Program-made: the position numbers and the translations under genes
Shown here: positions 36,569 to 44,390 of the stretch, one piece after another
Layout: each line of letters starts with the position of its first letter
Position numbering within the stretch: position 1 is the first letter of the stretch
DNA from: Pseudomonadota bacterium
GTDB taxonomy: Bacteria > Myxococcota_A > Polyangia > Polyangiales > Polyangiaceae
Assembly (NCBI GenBank): GCA_023423895.1
Contig: JAFAER010000005.1
Location: 124,001 to 188,000, forward strand
DNA: 64,000 nucleotides
Reading direction: 5' to 3'
The notes under the pieces: model-generated
What the model was told of the DNA's origin: nothing
What the model saw: only the letters and a program-made list of their open reading frames with translations
The model's database searches: none

Positions 36569-37135
36569 GTGCGAACCTGGTCCGCCCTCCGCGCCGCCGC
36601 GGCGATCACGATCCCGCTCGCGTGCCAACCCGCGCCACCACCATCCGCTCCGATGGCTCCGACCGCCGAGGTGGCTGTCGCAAAGGCCGCTCCGACGCAC
36701 GAACCGCCGGTGTCGGCCGCTCCAGCGTCCGACGAGCCGCCTGCACCCAGCCCGACGTCATCGGCGTTCGTCGATGCGGCCCCATCTCCGACGCCGAGCG
36801 CATCGTCCTCCATCGGGGCCACCCACCTCTTCACGCTTCAGCCCGTGCCAACGGCTTCCACCAGCGCCCCCGCGCCCTTCGATCGAGGCGCTGCAGCAGG
36901 CGCGCTCGGCAGCGTGAACATCCGAGGGTGTGCGAACCTAAACGCTTCGGGCGGGCACGGCCACGTCACCGTGATCTTCGCCCCGAGCGGGCACGTGATC
37001 AGCGCGGTCATCGACGCGGGGCCTCTCGTCGGTACGGCGGCGGGTGCGTGCATCGCCGCCTTGTTTCGGGGCGCCACCGTTCCGCCGTTCGGCGGAGCGC
37101 CCACGCGTGTAGGCAAGTCCTTCAGGCTGCCGTGA
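36569..37135 (+). CDS. Pro/Ala/Ser-rich lipoprotein with AgmX/TonB-like C-terminal domain
   Basis: GTG 36569 gives MRTWSALRAAAAITIPLACQ, a lipoprotein signal with Cys at residue 19, and a total of 188 residues. A disordered Pro/Ala/Ser/Thr stretch (about 22-105) leads to a C-terminal domain of about 75 residues with two cysteines: GSVNIRGCANLNASGGHGHV, VTVIFAPSGHVISAVID and AGACIAALFRGATVPPFGG. The same arrangement is found at the end of the zinc-ribbon membrane protein at 10006. Such domains may contact other envelope proteins. Function unknown. Confidence 0.7.
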   Translation: MRTWSALRAAAAITIPLACQPAPPPSAPMAPTAEVAVAKAAPTHEPPVSAAPASDEPPAPSPTSSAFVDAAPSPTPSASSSIGATHLFTLQPVPTASTSAPAPFDRGAAAGALGSVNIRGCANLNASGGHGHVTVIFAPSGHVISAVIDAGPLVGTAAGACIAALFRGATVPPFGGAPTRVGKSFRLP

Positions 37136-37207
37136 ACGCAGGCCCGTACGCTCCTGCGTCGAAACCTTGGTGGACCGGGTGCCCGTCACCTTCCTTCGGG
37201 AGACGGC

Positions 37208-38443
37208 CTACTTGCACGGCGCATGCGGCGCGAACCCGACGCGCCGGTCTTGGCGATCGAAGATGACGATGTTGGAGCGCATCACCGGCGCGCCCATCAC
37301 CGATGCGAGCGGGATGTCCTCGCTCGGTTCGAACGAGGCGAGCGTCGAACACCAGCGTCCTCTCTCGTGCGCGAGATAGGACTCCGTCGGCGCGGCTCGA
37401 ACCGAGATCACGTCGGGCTCGCTCCCGAACGTCAACGTGAGAGGGGGAAGTTTGGCATCGAGCTCCTCCTTGCTCGTCGCTACCTCCTTGCAGCTCTTGG
37501 CGGATCGGGTCTCGAACCAGGACGCGTCCTCGCCGAACAGCGCCTTGAAGCTCGCATTCGAGGCCAGCGCCTCCGCCAGCCGGTCGAATGCGGCGCGCGG
37601 AAGCAGGAAGACCGACGCGCCCGTATCGACGGCCGTACGCGTGTACCTGCGGGATGCGATCGGCACCGTCGTCCCGTCGACCTCGACACTCGCAAGAGAG
37701 ACGGCGTAGTAGGCAAACGCGCCATTCAGGAGCGGCGTGTATTTAGGCTCCGCCGTGGTCCGTGTCGCGTCGTAGCCGCCGAGCCACAGCGTGCCGCCGT
37801 CATCGCAAAGCTCGGTCGCGAAGACGTCCGGGGTCTCCGTTTCGGCAACGAAGCGGTCGAAGAATCCGGTCGTCCCTCCGACCGCACCGAACCGCTGACC
37901 GAAGCCGATGATTCCCTGGAGGCCTCCCGACTTCGTCCCACAGCGCTGGTCGACGAAGAAGTCTTGTTGCTCTTCGATCGCAACGAACTTCATCGTCGCT
38001 CTCGTCTGGGCGTCGAGCGCGACGTCACCTTCATAGACCGTCCCCGACCATCGCCCCGTCACGTACTGGGCCTTCGCTTGCACTCCCTGGTCGGCCACGT
38101 CACCTCCAGGCGAGAACTTCGGGTCGACATCACATCGGTCGCACGAGCTCGAGGCCACTGCGAGTGATGTCGATCCCGTGTCGAGCGCGACATCGAACGG
38201 CTCCGACTCGCCGATCCGCACGGGCAACGCGTACGTGGCGGGGCTACACGCGGAGAGGGCGAGCGCGGCAACGGGGACCTCACCCTCTCGGCGTCCGCCT
38301 CCGCCGCCGGGATCGGAGCTTTTCGGCGTCGTACCGAGACGAGCATCGCCATCCTCAGTCCCGCTGTCACACGCGACGGAGGTGAGCGGCAACCAGAACG
38401 CCCCCAGGATCGCGCCGACGGAGAACACGCGCGAGAGCAGCAT
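37208..38443 (-). CDS. Pepsin-like (A1 family) aspartic protease lipoprotein
   Basis: The 411-residue product has a lipoprotein signal (MLLSRVFSVGAILGAFWLPL, then TSVAC, Cys 25, with Asp at the next position). It then shows both halves of a pepsin fold: first active site FDVALDTGSTSLAVAS with DTG at 88-90, second TAVDTGASVFLLP near residue 273, the conserved GIIGFGQ between them, and the C-terminal VMGAPVMRSNIVIFDRQDRR with FAPHAPC. A1 proteases cleave proteins at acidic pH in eukaryotes; bacterial homologues are scarce but known (shewasin-type). Asp at +2 would suggest inner-membrane retention by the usual E. coli rule, which may not hold here. Six cysteines may form disulfides in the envelope. 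Confidence 0.9.
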   Translation of the reverse strand: MLLSRVFSVGAILGAFWLPLTSVACDSGTEDGDARLGTTPKSSDPGGGGGRREGEVPVAALALSACSPATYALPVRIGESEPFDVALDTGSTSLAVASSSCDRCDVDPKFSPGGDVADQGVQAKAQYVTGRWSGTVYEGDVALDAQTRATMKFVAIEEQQDFFVDQRCGTKSGGLQGIIGFGQRFGAVGGTTGFFDRFVAETETPDVFATELCDDGGTLWLGGYDATRTTAEPKYTPLLNGAFAYYAVSLASVEVDGTTVPIASRRYTRTAVDTGASVFLLPRAAFDRLAEALASNASFKALFGEDASWFETRSAKSCKEVATSKEELDAKLPPLTLTFGSEPDVISVRAAPTESYLAHERGRWCSTLASFEPSEDIPLASVMGAPVMRSNIVIFDRQDRRVGFAPHAPCK

Positions 38444-38819
38444 CGCTCTTCGGGTCGCAAGCGTCGTACCCCGGTCGGACTCGTGCGGCGAGGGTCAGCG
38501 ACCTTCGACGACGATCCGGTCGCTCTGATGGTGACGGAGGAGAAGATCAACATCCGAGCTTCCGCGTCGATCGGCGTCCTCGAACGCCTCGGCGCGGTCA
38601 GCCCGAACCGAGCACTGAGCTCGGCAGCTCTCCGTTCTGACGCGCACTGAATTGCCGCAGCGTCTCGCCGCGTTGCTTTTCACCTCGTCATCGCTTTGGA
38701 CAAGCGAAGCGAGAGGCCGCTGTACAAGCTCGCCGCTTTCGGGCACGTGATGGGAACCGAAAAGCGAGCCGAGGCCGCAGTGCGGCCATCGCCGCGCGAC
38801 ACGATCTGGAGGAGCACCC
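38444..38819. other. 376-bp divergent intergenic region
   Basis: This lies between the pepsin-like gene (minus) and the carbonic anhydrase gene (plus) and must carry both promoters. No coding frame has recognisable content. A purine-rich site, aggagcacccATG (about 38810-38822), provides the ribosome-binding site for the carbonic anhydrase. Confidence 0.5.
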
Positions 38820-39500
38820 ATGAAGGTACATACGAAGGAGACTCAGGCGAGCACGACCCCGAGGCTCGCGCTCGACTTCCTACGCGAAGGCAACCAGCGC
38901 TTCGTCAAGAACCTCAGGCTGAGTCGCGAGCTTCTCCAGCAGGCGAACGAGACGCGCGAAGGTCAATGGCCCTTCGCGACGATCCTTTCGTGCATCGACA
39001 GCCGCACTTCAGCGGAGCTGATCTTCGATCAGGGCCTCGGCGACATCTTCTCCATCCGCATCGCCGGCACCGTCGTGAACACCGACATCCTTGGCAGCAT
39101 GGAGTTTGCGTGCAACGTCGCCGGGAGCAAGTTGCTCGTCGTGCTCGGCCACACGAGCTGCGGTGCCGTCAAGGGCGCCTGCGATCAGGTGGAGATGGGC
39201 AATCTCACCGACCTTCTCTCGAAGCTCCAGCCAGCGATCTACCAAGAGCGCACCTTCCTCGATCCCGCCGAGCGCGTGTCGAAGAACCGCGCCTTCGTCG
39301 AGAGCGTGGCGCGCATCAACGTGCACCGGTCGGTCCGAGCGGTGATTGAGAGAAGCTTCATCCTCGAGCACATGGTGATGGCGGAGAAGATCGGCGTGAT
39401 CGGGGCGATGCACGACCTCAACACCGGCGTCGTCGAGTTCTTCGAGGAGACGGCCCTGTTCACGGGCGACGACGTCGAGCGGCTTCGCAAGTCGAGCTGA
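38820..39500 (+). CDS. Beta-class carbonic anhydrase
   Basis: The 226-residue protein has the zinc-site pattern of beta-carbonic anhydrases: SCIDSRTSAELIFDQGLGD (C58, then D60-S-R62) and VVLGHTSCGAVKGA (H111, C114). The fold continues with FSIRIAGTVVNTDILGSMEF. These enzymes interconvert CO2 and bicarbonate in the cytoplasm. Downstream helices (LTDLLSKLQPAI, RAFVESVARINVHRSVRAVI) fit the family. The ATG follows a clear aggag site. No bicarbonate transporter is adjacent. Confidence 0.93.
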   Translation: MKVHTKETQASTTPRLALDFLREGNQRFVKNLRLSRELLQQANETREGQWPFATILSCIDSRTSAELIFDQGLGDIFSIRIAGTVVNTDILGSMEFACNVAGSKLLVVLGHTSCGAVKGACDQVEMGNLTDLLSKLQPAIYQERTFLDPAERVSKNRAFVESVARINVHRSVRAVIERSFILEHMVMAEKIGVIGAMHDLNTGVVEFFEETALFTGDDVERLRKSS

Positions 39501-39576
39501 TCGACGACGCCGCGCTTCTTCGCCGCGAATCCGAAGAAGTAGCCGTAGACGCGCGTGACGAGCTCGCCGCGCGGCT

Positions 39577-40659
39577 TCAGAAGCGCACGAGCACGCGCGC
39601 CGTGCCGCCGCCGAGCACGAGGGTCCCCGCGCCGCCGAGCGCAGCCGAGAGATCACCGGCGATCTCCGCCTGCAGGTTCTTCGTGATCCCGTACGCCACG
39701 AACAGCGAGCCGTGCGACAGGAAGCGGGCCGTCTTGTCCGCGCCGAGCGCGACGTGTGCACCGAGCAAGAGCTCCGGACCAACGAACAGCCGCACGCCGC
39801 GGAAGGGCGCGAGCGCGTAGCGCGCCCCCGCCGACAGCTCGAGCGCCCGCGGGCCCACCACCTGGCTCGTGAGATTGCCTCGGACCTCGAGACCGGGCAC
39901 CGCGTCCGGCAGCGCATAGCCGACGGCGACGCCGATCGGCATCGCCCACGACGGACCACGCGCCGAGTCCGGACGGACGAGCGCATTCGTCACGCCAATC
40001 GACGCGCCGATCGCGAGCGGGTGGCCCTCACCGTAGACCCGTCGCGGCGGCGGAGGCGCGGGAGGCTCTGCAGGTGGCGGCGGCTGAGCAGGCGCTGCGG
40101 GCTTCGGCTTCGGCTTCGGCCGACGCACGCCGACGTGCGTCCACGGGATGTCCGCGTTCGCGATCCCTTCGGGACGGATGAGGAGCGCGATCATCTCCGC
40201 GATGTCGTTCGGCCCCTCGTCCGGCAACACCTCGCGCGAGAGCGACTCCAATCGCCCCGTCTTCACCTGGTAGGCCTCGAGCTCGATGCGATAGGTGGTG
40301 TACCCCTCTTCCTCGGCGCCGTTCGGCAGCCGCGCGGGCGGGTAGTCGTTCCGTTCGACGCGCGCGGTGAGGGCCCAGTCCGCAGAGACGGCGTTTGCGG
40401 CCGCCTGATACTCCTGGCTGGTGTCGGCGACGCCGTCCCTCACCGCGGCCTGCGCCGAGACCATCTCGTTGTCGGTCGCAAAGGTGTGGCCCTTCTGCGT
40501 GACCGCCTCGCGCGTCCAGCGCCTCGCCTCTTCGAGCTCGGGACTCGGCACGTTCTTGGGCGACGTGAACGGGAGCACGACGATCTTGTCGGCCCACGCG
40601 GGAGCGGAGAAGGCAAACGTCGCGGCAAGGACCGCAGAAGAAAGGAAGAAGCGCCTCAT
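39577..40659 (-). CDS. Predicted outer-membrane beta-barrel protein
   Basis: The 360-residue protein has a signal peptide (MRRFFLSSAVLAATFAFSAP, then AWADK). A mixed alpha/beta N-terminal domain (about 25-180) starts DKIVVLPFTSPKNVPSPEL and may be an FlgO/CsgG-like or TolB-like periplasmic module. A Pro/Lys-rich linker (RRPKPKPKPAAPAQPPPP) follows, then alternating hydrophobic strands (GASIGVTNALV, MPIGVAVGYALP, LELSAGARYALAPF and ARVLVRF) ending in phenylalanine, as outer-membrane barrels do. Function unknown. The gene converges on the carbonic anhydrase gene. Confidence 0.7.
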   Translation of the reverse strand: MRRFFLSSAVLAATFAFSAPAWADKIVVLPFTSPKNVPSPELEEARRWTREAVTQKGHTFATDNEMVSAQAAVRDGVADTSQEYQAAANAVSADWALTARVERNDYPPARLPNGAEEEGYTTYRIELEAYQVKTGRLESLSREVLPDEGPNDIAEMIALLIRPEGIANADIPWTHVGVRRPKPKPKPAAPAQPPPPAEPPAPPPPRRVYGEGHPLAIGASIGVTNALVRPDSARGPSWAMPIGVAVGYALPDAVPGLEVRGNLTSQVVGPRALELSAGARYALAPFRGVRLFVGPELLLGAHVALGADKTARFLSHGSLFVAYGITKNLQAEIAGDLSAALGGAGTLVLGGGTARVLVRF

Positions 40660-40853
40660 CGGAGCGCCGCGAGCATAGCAGAGCTCTGCCTACGGTCCTC
40701 TTCGCAGCGGCCGCCGGGATCAGGAGCCGCCCCGTCGATGCGCTGCGGAGGAGATGCGGCCTCGTGGCAGTCGCCGTTGCCTCGGCCCTTGCCCTCGGCT
40801 GCGCGCGCGACGCGGAGCGGCCGGCGACGCGCCGTCCTTCGCTCCGCTCCGAT

Positions 40854-41789
40854 TCACAAGGTGACGAGCTCGCCCGGCTCCGGGACCTTGCACGCGACCT
40901 GTGGCAGCTCGCGGGCCATCACCTCGGCGAAACGGTGCCGCGCGCCCGCGATCGTCGATGCGAGGAGATGCCCTGCGATCGGATCCGAGAAGTAGGCCTC
41001 GGCGTGCGACGGCATCACGAGCTTCGCGCCGAGCGTCCGGGCCGCGCTCGCAGCGTCTTCCGGCGTCATCACGTGCAGGGCGCCGCCCGTGAGACGCGTG
41101 CCGTCGACCGGAAGGATCGCCGCGTCAGGCGCGAACCGCTCCGCGATGGCCGGGAGGTCGGGATGAAGGCGCGAGTCGCCTGCAAAATACACACTCTTGA
41201 CGGCAACCTGGATCACGAAGCCGATCTCGTAGATGTCGTGGAGCCCGGGTACGGCGGTCACGACGACCTCTCCGAGCCTCCTCGACTCCCACGGCGCGAG
41301 GACCGCGACGTCGGAGAAGCCGCGAGCGCGCACGCGTGCGGCCAGATCGTTCGTCGCGACGATGACGACGGCGCGCTTGTCCATCTCGTCCATCGCGCGG
41401 AGATCGGCGTGGTCGGGATGATCGTGCGTGACGAGGATCGCATCGAGTGCGCCGATCTCGGACGGAAGCACGGGCGGAACGACCTCGTGCGAGAGCGCGC
41501 CGTACGACGGATCGTAGAACCACGGGTCGGTCAGAAGGCGCATCTTGCCGACGGCGATGAGATGCGTCGAGTGCGCGAGGTGGACGATCCCCGATGCGCC
41601 GCCTTCCGCAGCACGCAAGGACGCCTGGAAGCGCTCCTTCGCGCTCGCTCCTGGCGAACGCCGATGATCGAACCGGCCCCGCAGCGAGATCCACTCGAGC
41701 CCGCCCGCGACGACGCCCGCCGCCGCGCCCGCCACGAGCGCGCGGCGTGAAACGAGCTTCCGCTTCTTCGGATTGCCGTCGCTGCTCAT
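40854..41789 (-). CDS. Metallo-beta-lactamase-fold hydrolase with twin-arginine-like N-terminus
   Basis: The 311-residue product begins with a twin-arginine-like signal (KRKLVSRRALVAGAAAGVVA) and then an MBL fold: LLTDPWFYDPS, the metal motif ILVTHDHPDHADLRAMDEMD, KSVYFAGDSRLHPDLP and KLVMPSHAEAYF. The arrangement resembles UlaG/NAPE-PLD-type enzymes that hydrolyse lipid or sugar phosphodiesters or lactones; two zinc ions are expected. The gene starts 3 bp after the stop of the second radical SAM enzyme, so it belongs to the same operon. If exported, it acts on the product of the cytoplasmic enzymes (inference). Confidence 0.86.
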   Translation of the reverse strand: MSSDGNPKKRKLVSRRALVAGAAAGVVAGGLEWISLRGRFDHRRSPGASAKERFQASLRAAEGGASGIVHLAHSTHLIAVGKMRLLTDPWFYDPSYGALSHEVVPPVLPSEIGALDAILVTHDHPDHADLRAMDEMDKRAVVIVATNDLAARVRARGFSDVAVLAPWESRRLGEVVVTAVPGLHDIYEIGFVIQVAVKSVYFAGDSRLHPDLPAIAERFAPDAAILPVDGTRLTGGALHVMTPEDAASAARTLGAKLVMPSHAEAYFSDPIAGHLLASTIAGARHRFAEVMARELPQVACKVPEPGELVTL

Positions 41790-41792
41790 CGC

Positions 41793-43466
41793 TCAGCGAA
41801 CGACCGGGAGCGCTTTGCGCACCACGCCGGCCGTCCGCTTCACCGCCTTGGCGTTCTGCCACTGCATCACGTTCAGCTTCTCGATCTGGGAGGCAGCGTC
41901 CTGCGTCCGCGGGAGGCTCCGGTTCCAGCGCGACCGATCCGTGAACGTCCGGTAGCTCTCCGTACGGCTCGGCGAGTTGAAGCGACGCATGAAGCGCGCG
42001 AAGTCGTAGGCGTCCAGCAGATAGAGGAGCTGCCCAGCATCGGCGTTGAGATGTTTGTTCATCATGAGCTGGATGCCCTGCTTGAAATGCCGGCGCAGCT
42101 CGGCGTCGCCCTTCAGCATCTCGGGCGCGAGTCGCGCGCCAATGAAGGCCTTCTCGACGAGGTTCGACCCCTTCTTGCGGCGCTTCCAGTTCCGCTCGAT
42201 GCGGTCGTACAGGTTGTCGGCACCGTACGCCTGCTCGTAGAGCCAGACGTAGCCGTCCATCAGCTCCTCGCGCGTCATGTTCGTCGGCTCGAAGACGACG
42301 TGTCGCGTGTCGTAGAGGTGCCAATCTTCGTGATCGAGACGACCGGCTGCCTTGTAGTCGTCGAACAGCTTCGTTCCCGGCATCGGCGTGAGGATGCTGA
42401 AGAACGGATAGAGGATGCCCGTCTTCTGGACGAACTCGAGCGTCTGCTGGAAGACGCCGAGCGTGTCGGTGTCGAAGCCGACGATGAAGTTGCCGATGAT
42501 CGTCATCCCGCGCGCGTGGATGCGGTCCACGGCCTCCTGATACGTCAGGCAGAAGTTCACGGGCTTGTCCATCGCCGCCAGCGAAGCCTCGGTCACCGAC
42601 TCGAAGCCGATGATGAGGGTCGAGCAGCCCGCATCGCGGAACAGGTCGAGCATCTCCTCGTCGTTGGCGACGTTGAGCGTCGTCTCCGCCGACCAGGAGG
42701 GGATCTGCCCCGCCTTCTGCAGCGGGATCATCGCGCGGAGGAGCTCCTTCGTGTAGCGGACGCGCGAGATGAAGTTGTCGTCGACGATGTAGAGCGGCTT
42801 GCCACTCGCGATCGGGCCTCGGCTCTTCGGAAGCGCGCGCAGCTCTTCGATCACGCGCTCGACGGGCTTGAAGCGAAAGTCCTGGCCCGAGATGTCCGGC
42901 ACGCTGCAGAAGCGGCATCGGAACGGACAGCCGCGGGTCGTCTGGATCTGGTGGAACAGGTACCCGTCCGGCTTGCTGCGTCCCCATGCGGGTGTGGGGA
43001 TCTTGTCCATCGGCGGGAACCCGACGGCGTCGTAGCGCTCGCGGAGCCTGCCGTTCTCGAGATCGCGCACGACCTGCGGCCACAAGAGCTCCGCCTCCCC
43101 GGTCACGACGCAGTCGACGTGCTCGAGCGCCTCGTCCGGACGCAAGGACGCATGGATCCCGCCGAGGACGACGCGTTTGCCCTTCGCCTTGAAGCGCCGC
43201 GCGACCTCGTAGGCGTAGGTGACGCAGGACGTCTTCGCCGAGAGCGCGACGAGATCGGTCTTCACGTCGTAGTCGATCGGCGAGAGGTACTCGTCGACGA
43301 GATCGATCTTCACGCCCGGCGGCGTGCACGCCATGACCGTCTGGATGCCCAGGTCGAGGAAGGCCCGCTTGAAGCCGAGGCCGCGGCACAGCAGATCCAT
43401 CTCGTAGAGCTCGCGCTCCGTCGGATCCATGTTCTTCCGCGTCGCGACGAACGTGATGCGTGTCAT
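41793..43466 (-). CDS. B12-binding radical SAM enzyme, second of the operon
   Basis: The 557-residue protein has a cobalamin-type N-terminal domain (about 45-135: GVKIDLVDEYLSPIDYDV, GKRVVLGGIHASLRPDEAL, DCVVTGEAELLWPQVV) and a radical SAM core with C180, C184 and C187 in IQTTRGCPFRCRFCSVPD. Later core motifs are GFESVTEASL, GMTIIGNFIVGFDTDT and FFSILTPMPGTKLFDDY, and a C-terminal region with YDRIERNWKRRKKGSN resembles DUF4070-type enzymes. Members of the class transfer methyl groups or rearrange lipids and natural products. It follows the diiron oxidase gene with 3 bp between stop and start. Confidence 0.93.
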   Translation of the reverse strand: MTRITFVATRKNMDPTERELYEMDLLCRGLGFKRAFLDLGIQTVMACTPPGVKIDLVDEYLSPIDYDVKTDLVALSAKTSCVTYAYEVARRFKAKGKRVVLGGIHASLRPDEALEHVDCVVTGEAELLWPQVVRDLENGRLRERYDAVGFPPMDKIPTPAWGRSKPDGYLFHQIQTTRGCPFRCRFCSVPDISGQDFRFKPVERVIEELRALPKSRGPIASGKPLYIVDDNFISRVRYTKELLRAMIPLQKAGQIPSWSAETTLNVANDEEMLDLFRDAGCSTLIIGFESVTEASLAAMDKPVNFCLTYQEAVDRIHARGMTIIGNFIVGFDTDTLGVFQQTLEFVQKTGILYPFFSILTPMPGTKLFDDYKAAGRLDHEDWHLYDTRHVVFEPTNMTREELMDGYVWLYEQAYGADNLYDRIERNWKRRKKGSNLVEKAFIGARLAPEMLKGDAELRRHFKQGIQLMMNKHLNADAGQLLYLLDAYDFARFMRRFNSPSRTESYRTFTDRSRWNRSLPRTQDAASQIEKLNVMQWQNAKAVKRTAGVVRKALPVVR

Positions 43467-43469
43467 GGG

Positions 43470-44390
43470 CTAGCGCCTGCCTTGCTCGACGAGCTCACGG
43501 AGGGTCGGCCGCCGGCGCTCGTTCACGAGCGAATCGTACCGCTCCTCGAGCCAGCGCAAACGCGGCGATCCGTCCCACGCGGTGACGAGGACCTCGCGCG
43601 CGATGCTCCGCGGCGACGCGCCGTCGACGCGCACCGAGCTCGGCTGCCGCCATCGGACGACGGCGCGCTGGACGCCGCTCCAGAATCGCGCGCGCGCTTC
43701 GAGCGAGAGGAGCGCACCGCGACGGATCTGCGCGCGTGCCTCTTCGGTGCCGCCGAAGCGGATCAGCGCCTCTTCGAGCCAGGCGCCGTGATCGACGTCC
43801 TGCTCGACGTGCAACGTGAAGTACGCGATCTCCTCCGGCGTGAAGCCCGCGCGCCGGAGCCCGGGAATGACGGAGTCGAACATCTTCGGGATCGCCCACT
43901 CGTGACCGGGCCCCACCGCGCCGAGGCCAACGAGGAACGGCTCTTCCGAGACGATGCGCCGGTGCTCGGCGACGAACGCGTACGCAGGGGCAGGCACCTT
44001 CACGCTGCCCATGCGATCGGGAACGGAGCTTCCGCACGAACGGAGGAAGTGTCCGTAGAGCGTCGCGTGGTCTTCACCGTCGGAGCCTTCGCCGTATTCG
44101 TCGACGAGCACCTTCGCAAGCCACAGCTTCGCGTCGCTCGTCGGAGCACGCACGAGCAAGCGCTCGAGATAGCTCGTGAAGACGCAGACCAGCGGATAGT
44201 GGTTCTCGCCGAACACGCGGTAGTCGTGACGCGAGAACGGGCTCGTCGCGCAGCGGCTGAGGAACAGGTGGTTCACGCCGGGATGCGACTCGATCTCGAT
44301 CCGCAGATCCGCGAGGAACCTTCGCGCGGCGTTGGTCGCGCCCGACGCGACGACCGGAATGACCTCGGAGCTCGGGACCGCCGTCATCAT
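43470..44390 (-). CDS. Haem-oxygenase-like diiron oxidase (HDO / TENA-PqqC superfamily)
   Basis: The 306-residue protein is all-alpha, with motifs of the iron-containing redox enzyme family: RHDYRVFGENHYPLVCVFTS, LVDEYGEGSDGEDHATLYGH (E98, H108) and FTLHVEQDVDHGAWLEEALI with an HxxxDxxH pattern (H194, D198, H201). Such enzymes (UndA, BesC and SznF-type) use oxygen and iron to oxidise or cleave fatty acids, amino acids or natural products. Its start overlaps the stop of the upstream radical SAM gene (ATGATGA), and its stop lies 3 bp before the next radical SAM gene, so the proteins are translationally coupled. The actual substrate is not known. Confidence 0.85.
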   Translation of the reverse strand: MMTAVPSSEVIPVVASGATNAARRFLADLRIEIESHPGVNHLFLSRCATSPFSRHDYRVFGENHYPLVCVFTSYLERLLVRAPTSDAKLWLAKVLVDEYGEGSDGEDHATLYGHFLRSCGSSVPDRMGSVKVPAPAYAFVAEHRRIVSEEPFLVGLGAVGPGHEWAIPKMFDSVIPGLRRAGFTPEEIAYFTLHVEQDVDHGAWLEEALIRFGGTEEARAQIRRGALLSLEARARFWSGVQRAVVRWRQPSSVRVDGASPRSIAREVLVTAWDGSPRLRWLEERYDSLVNERRRPTLRELVEQGRR

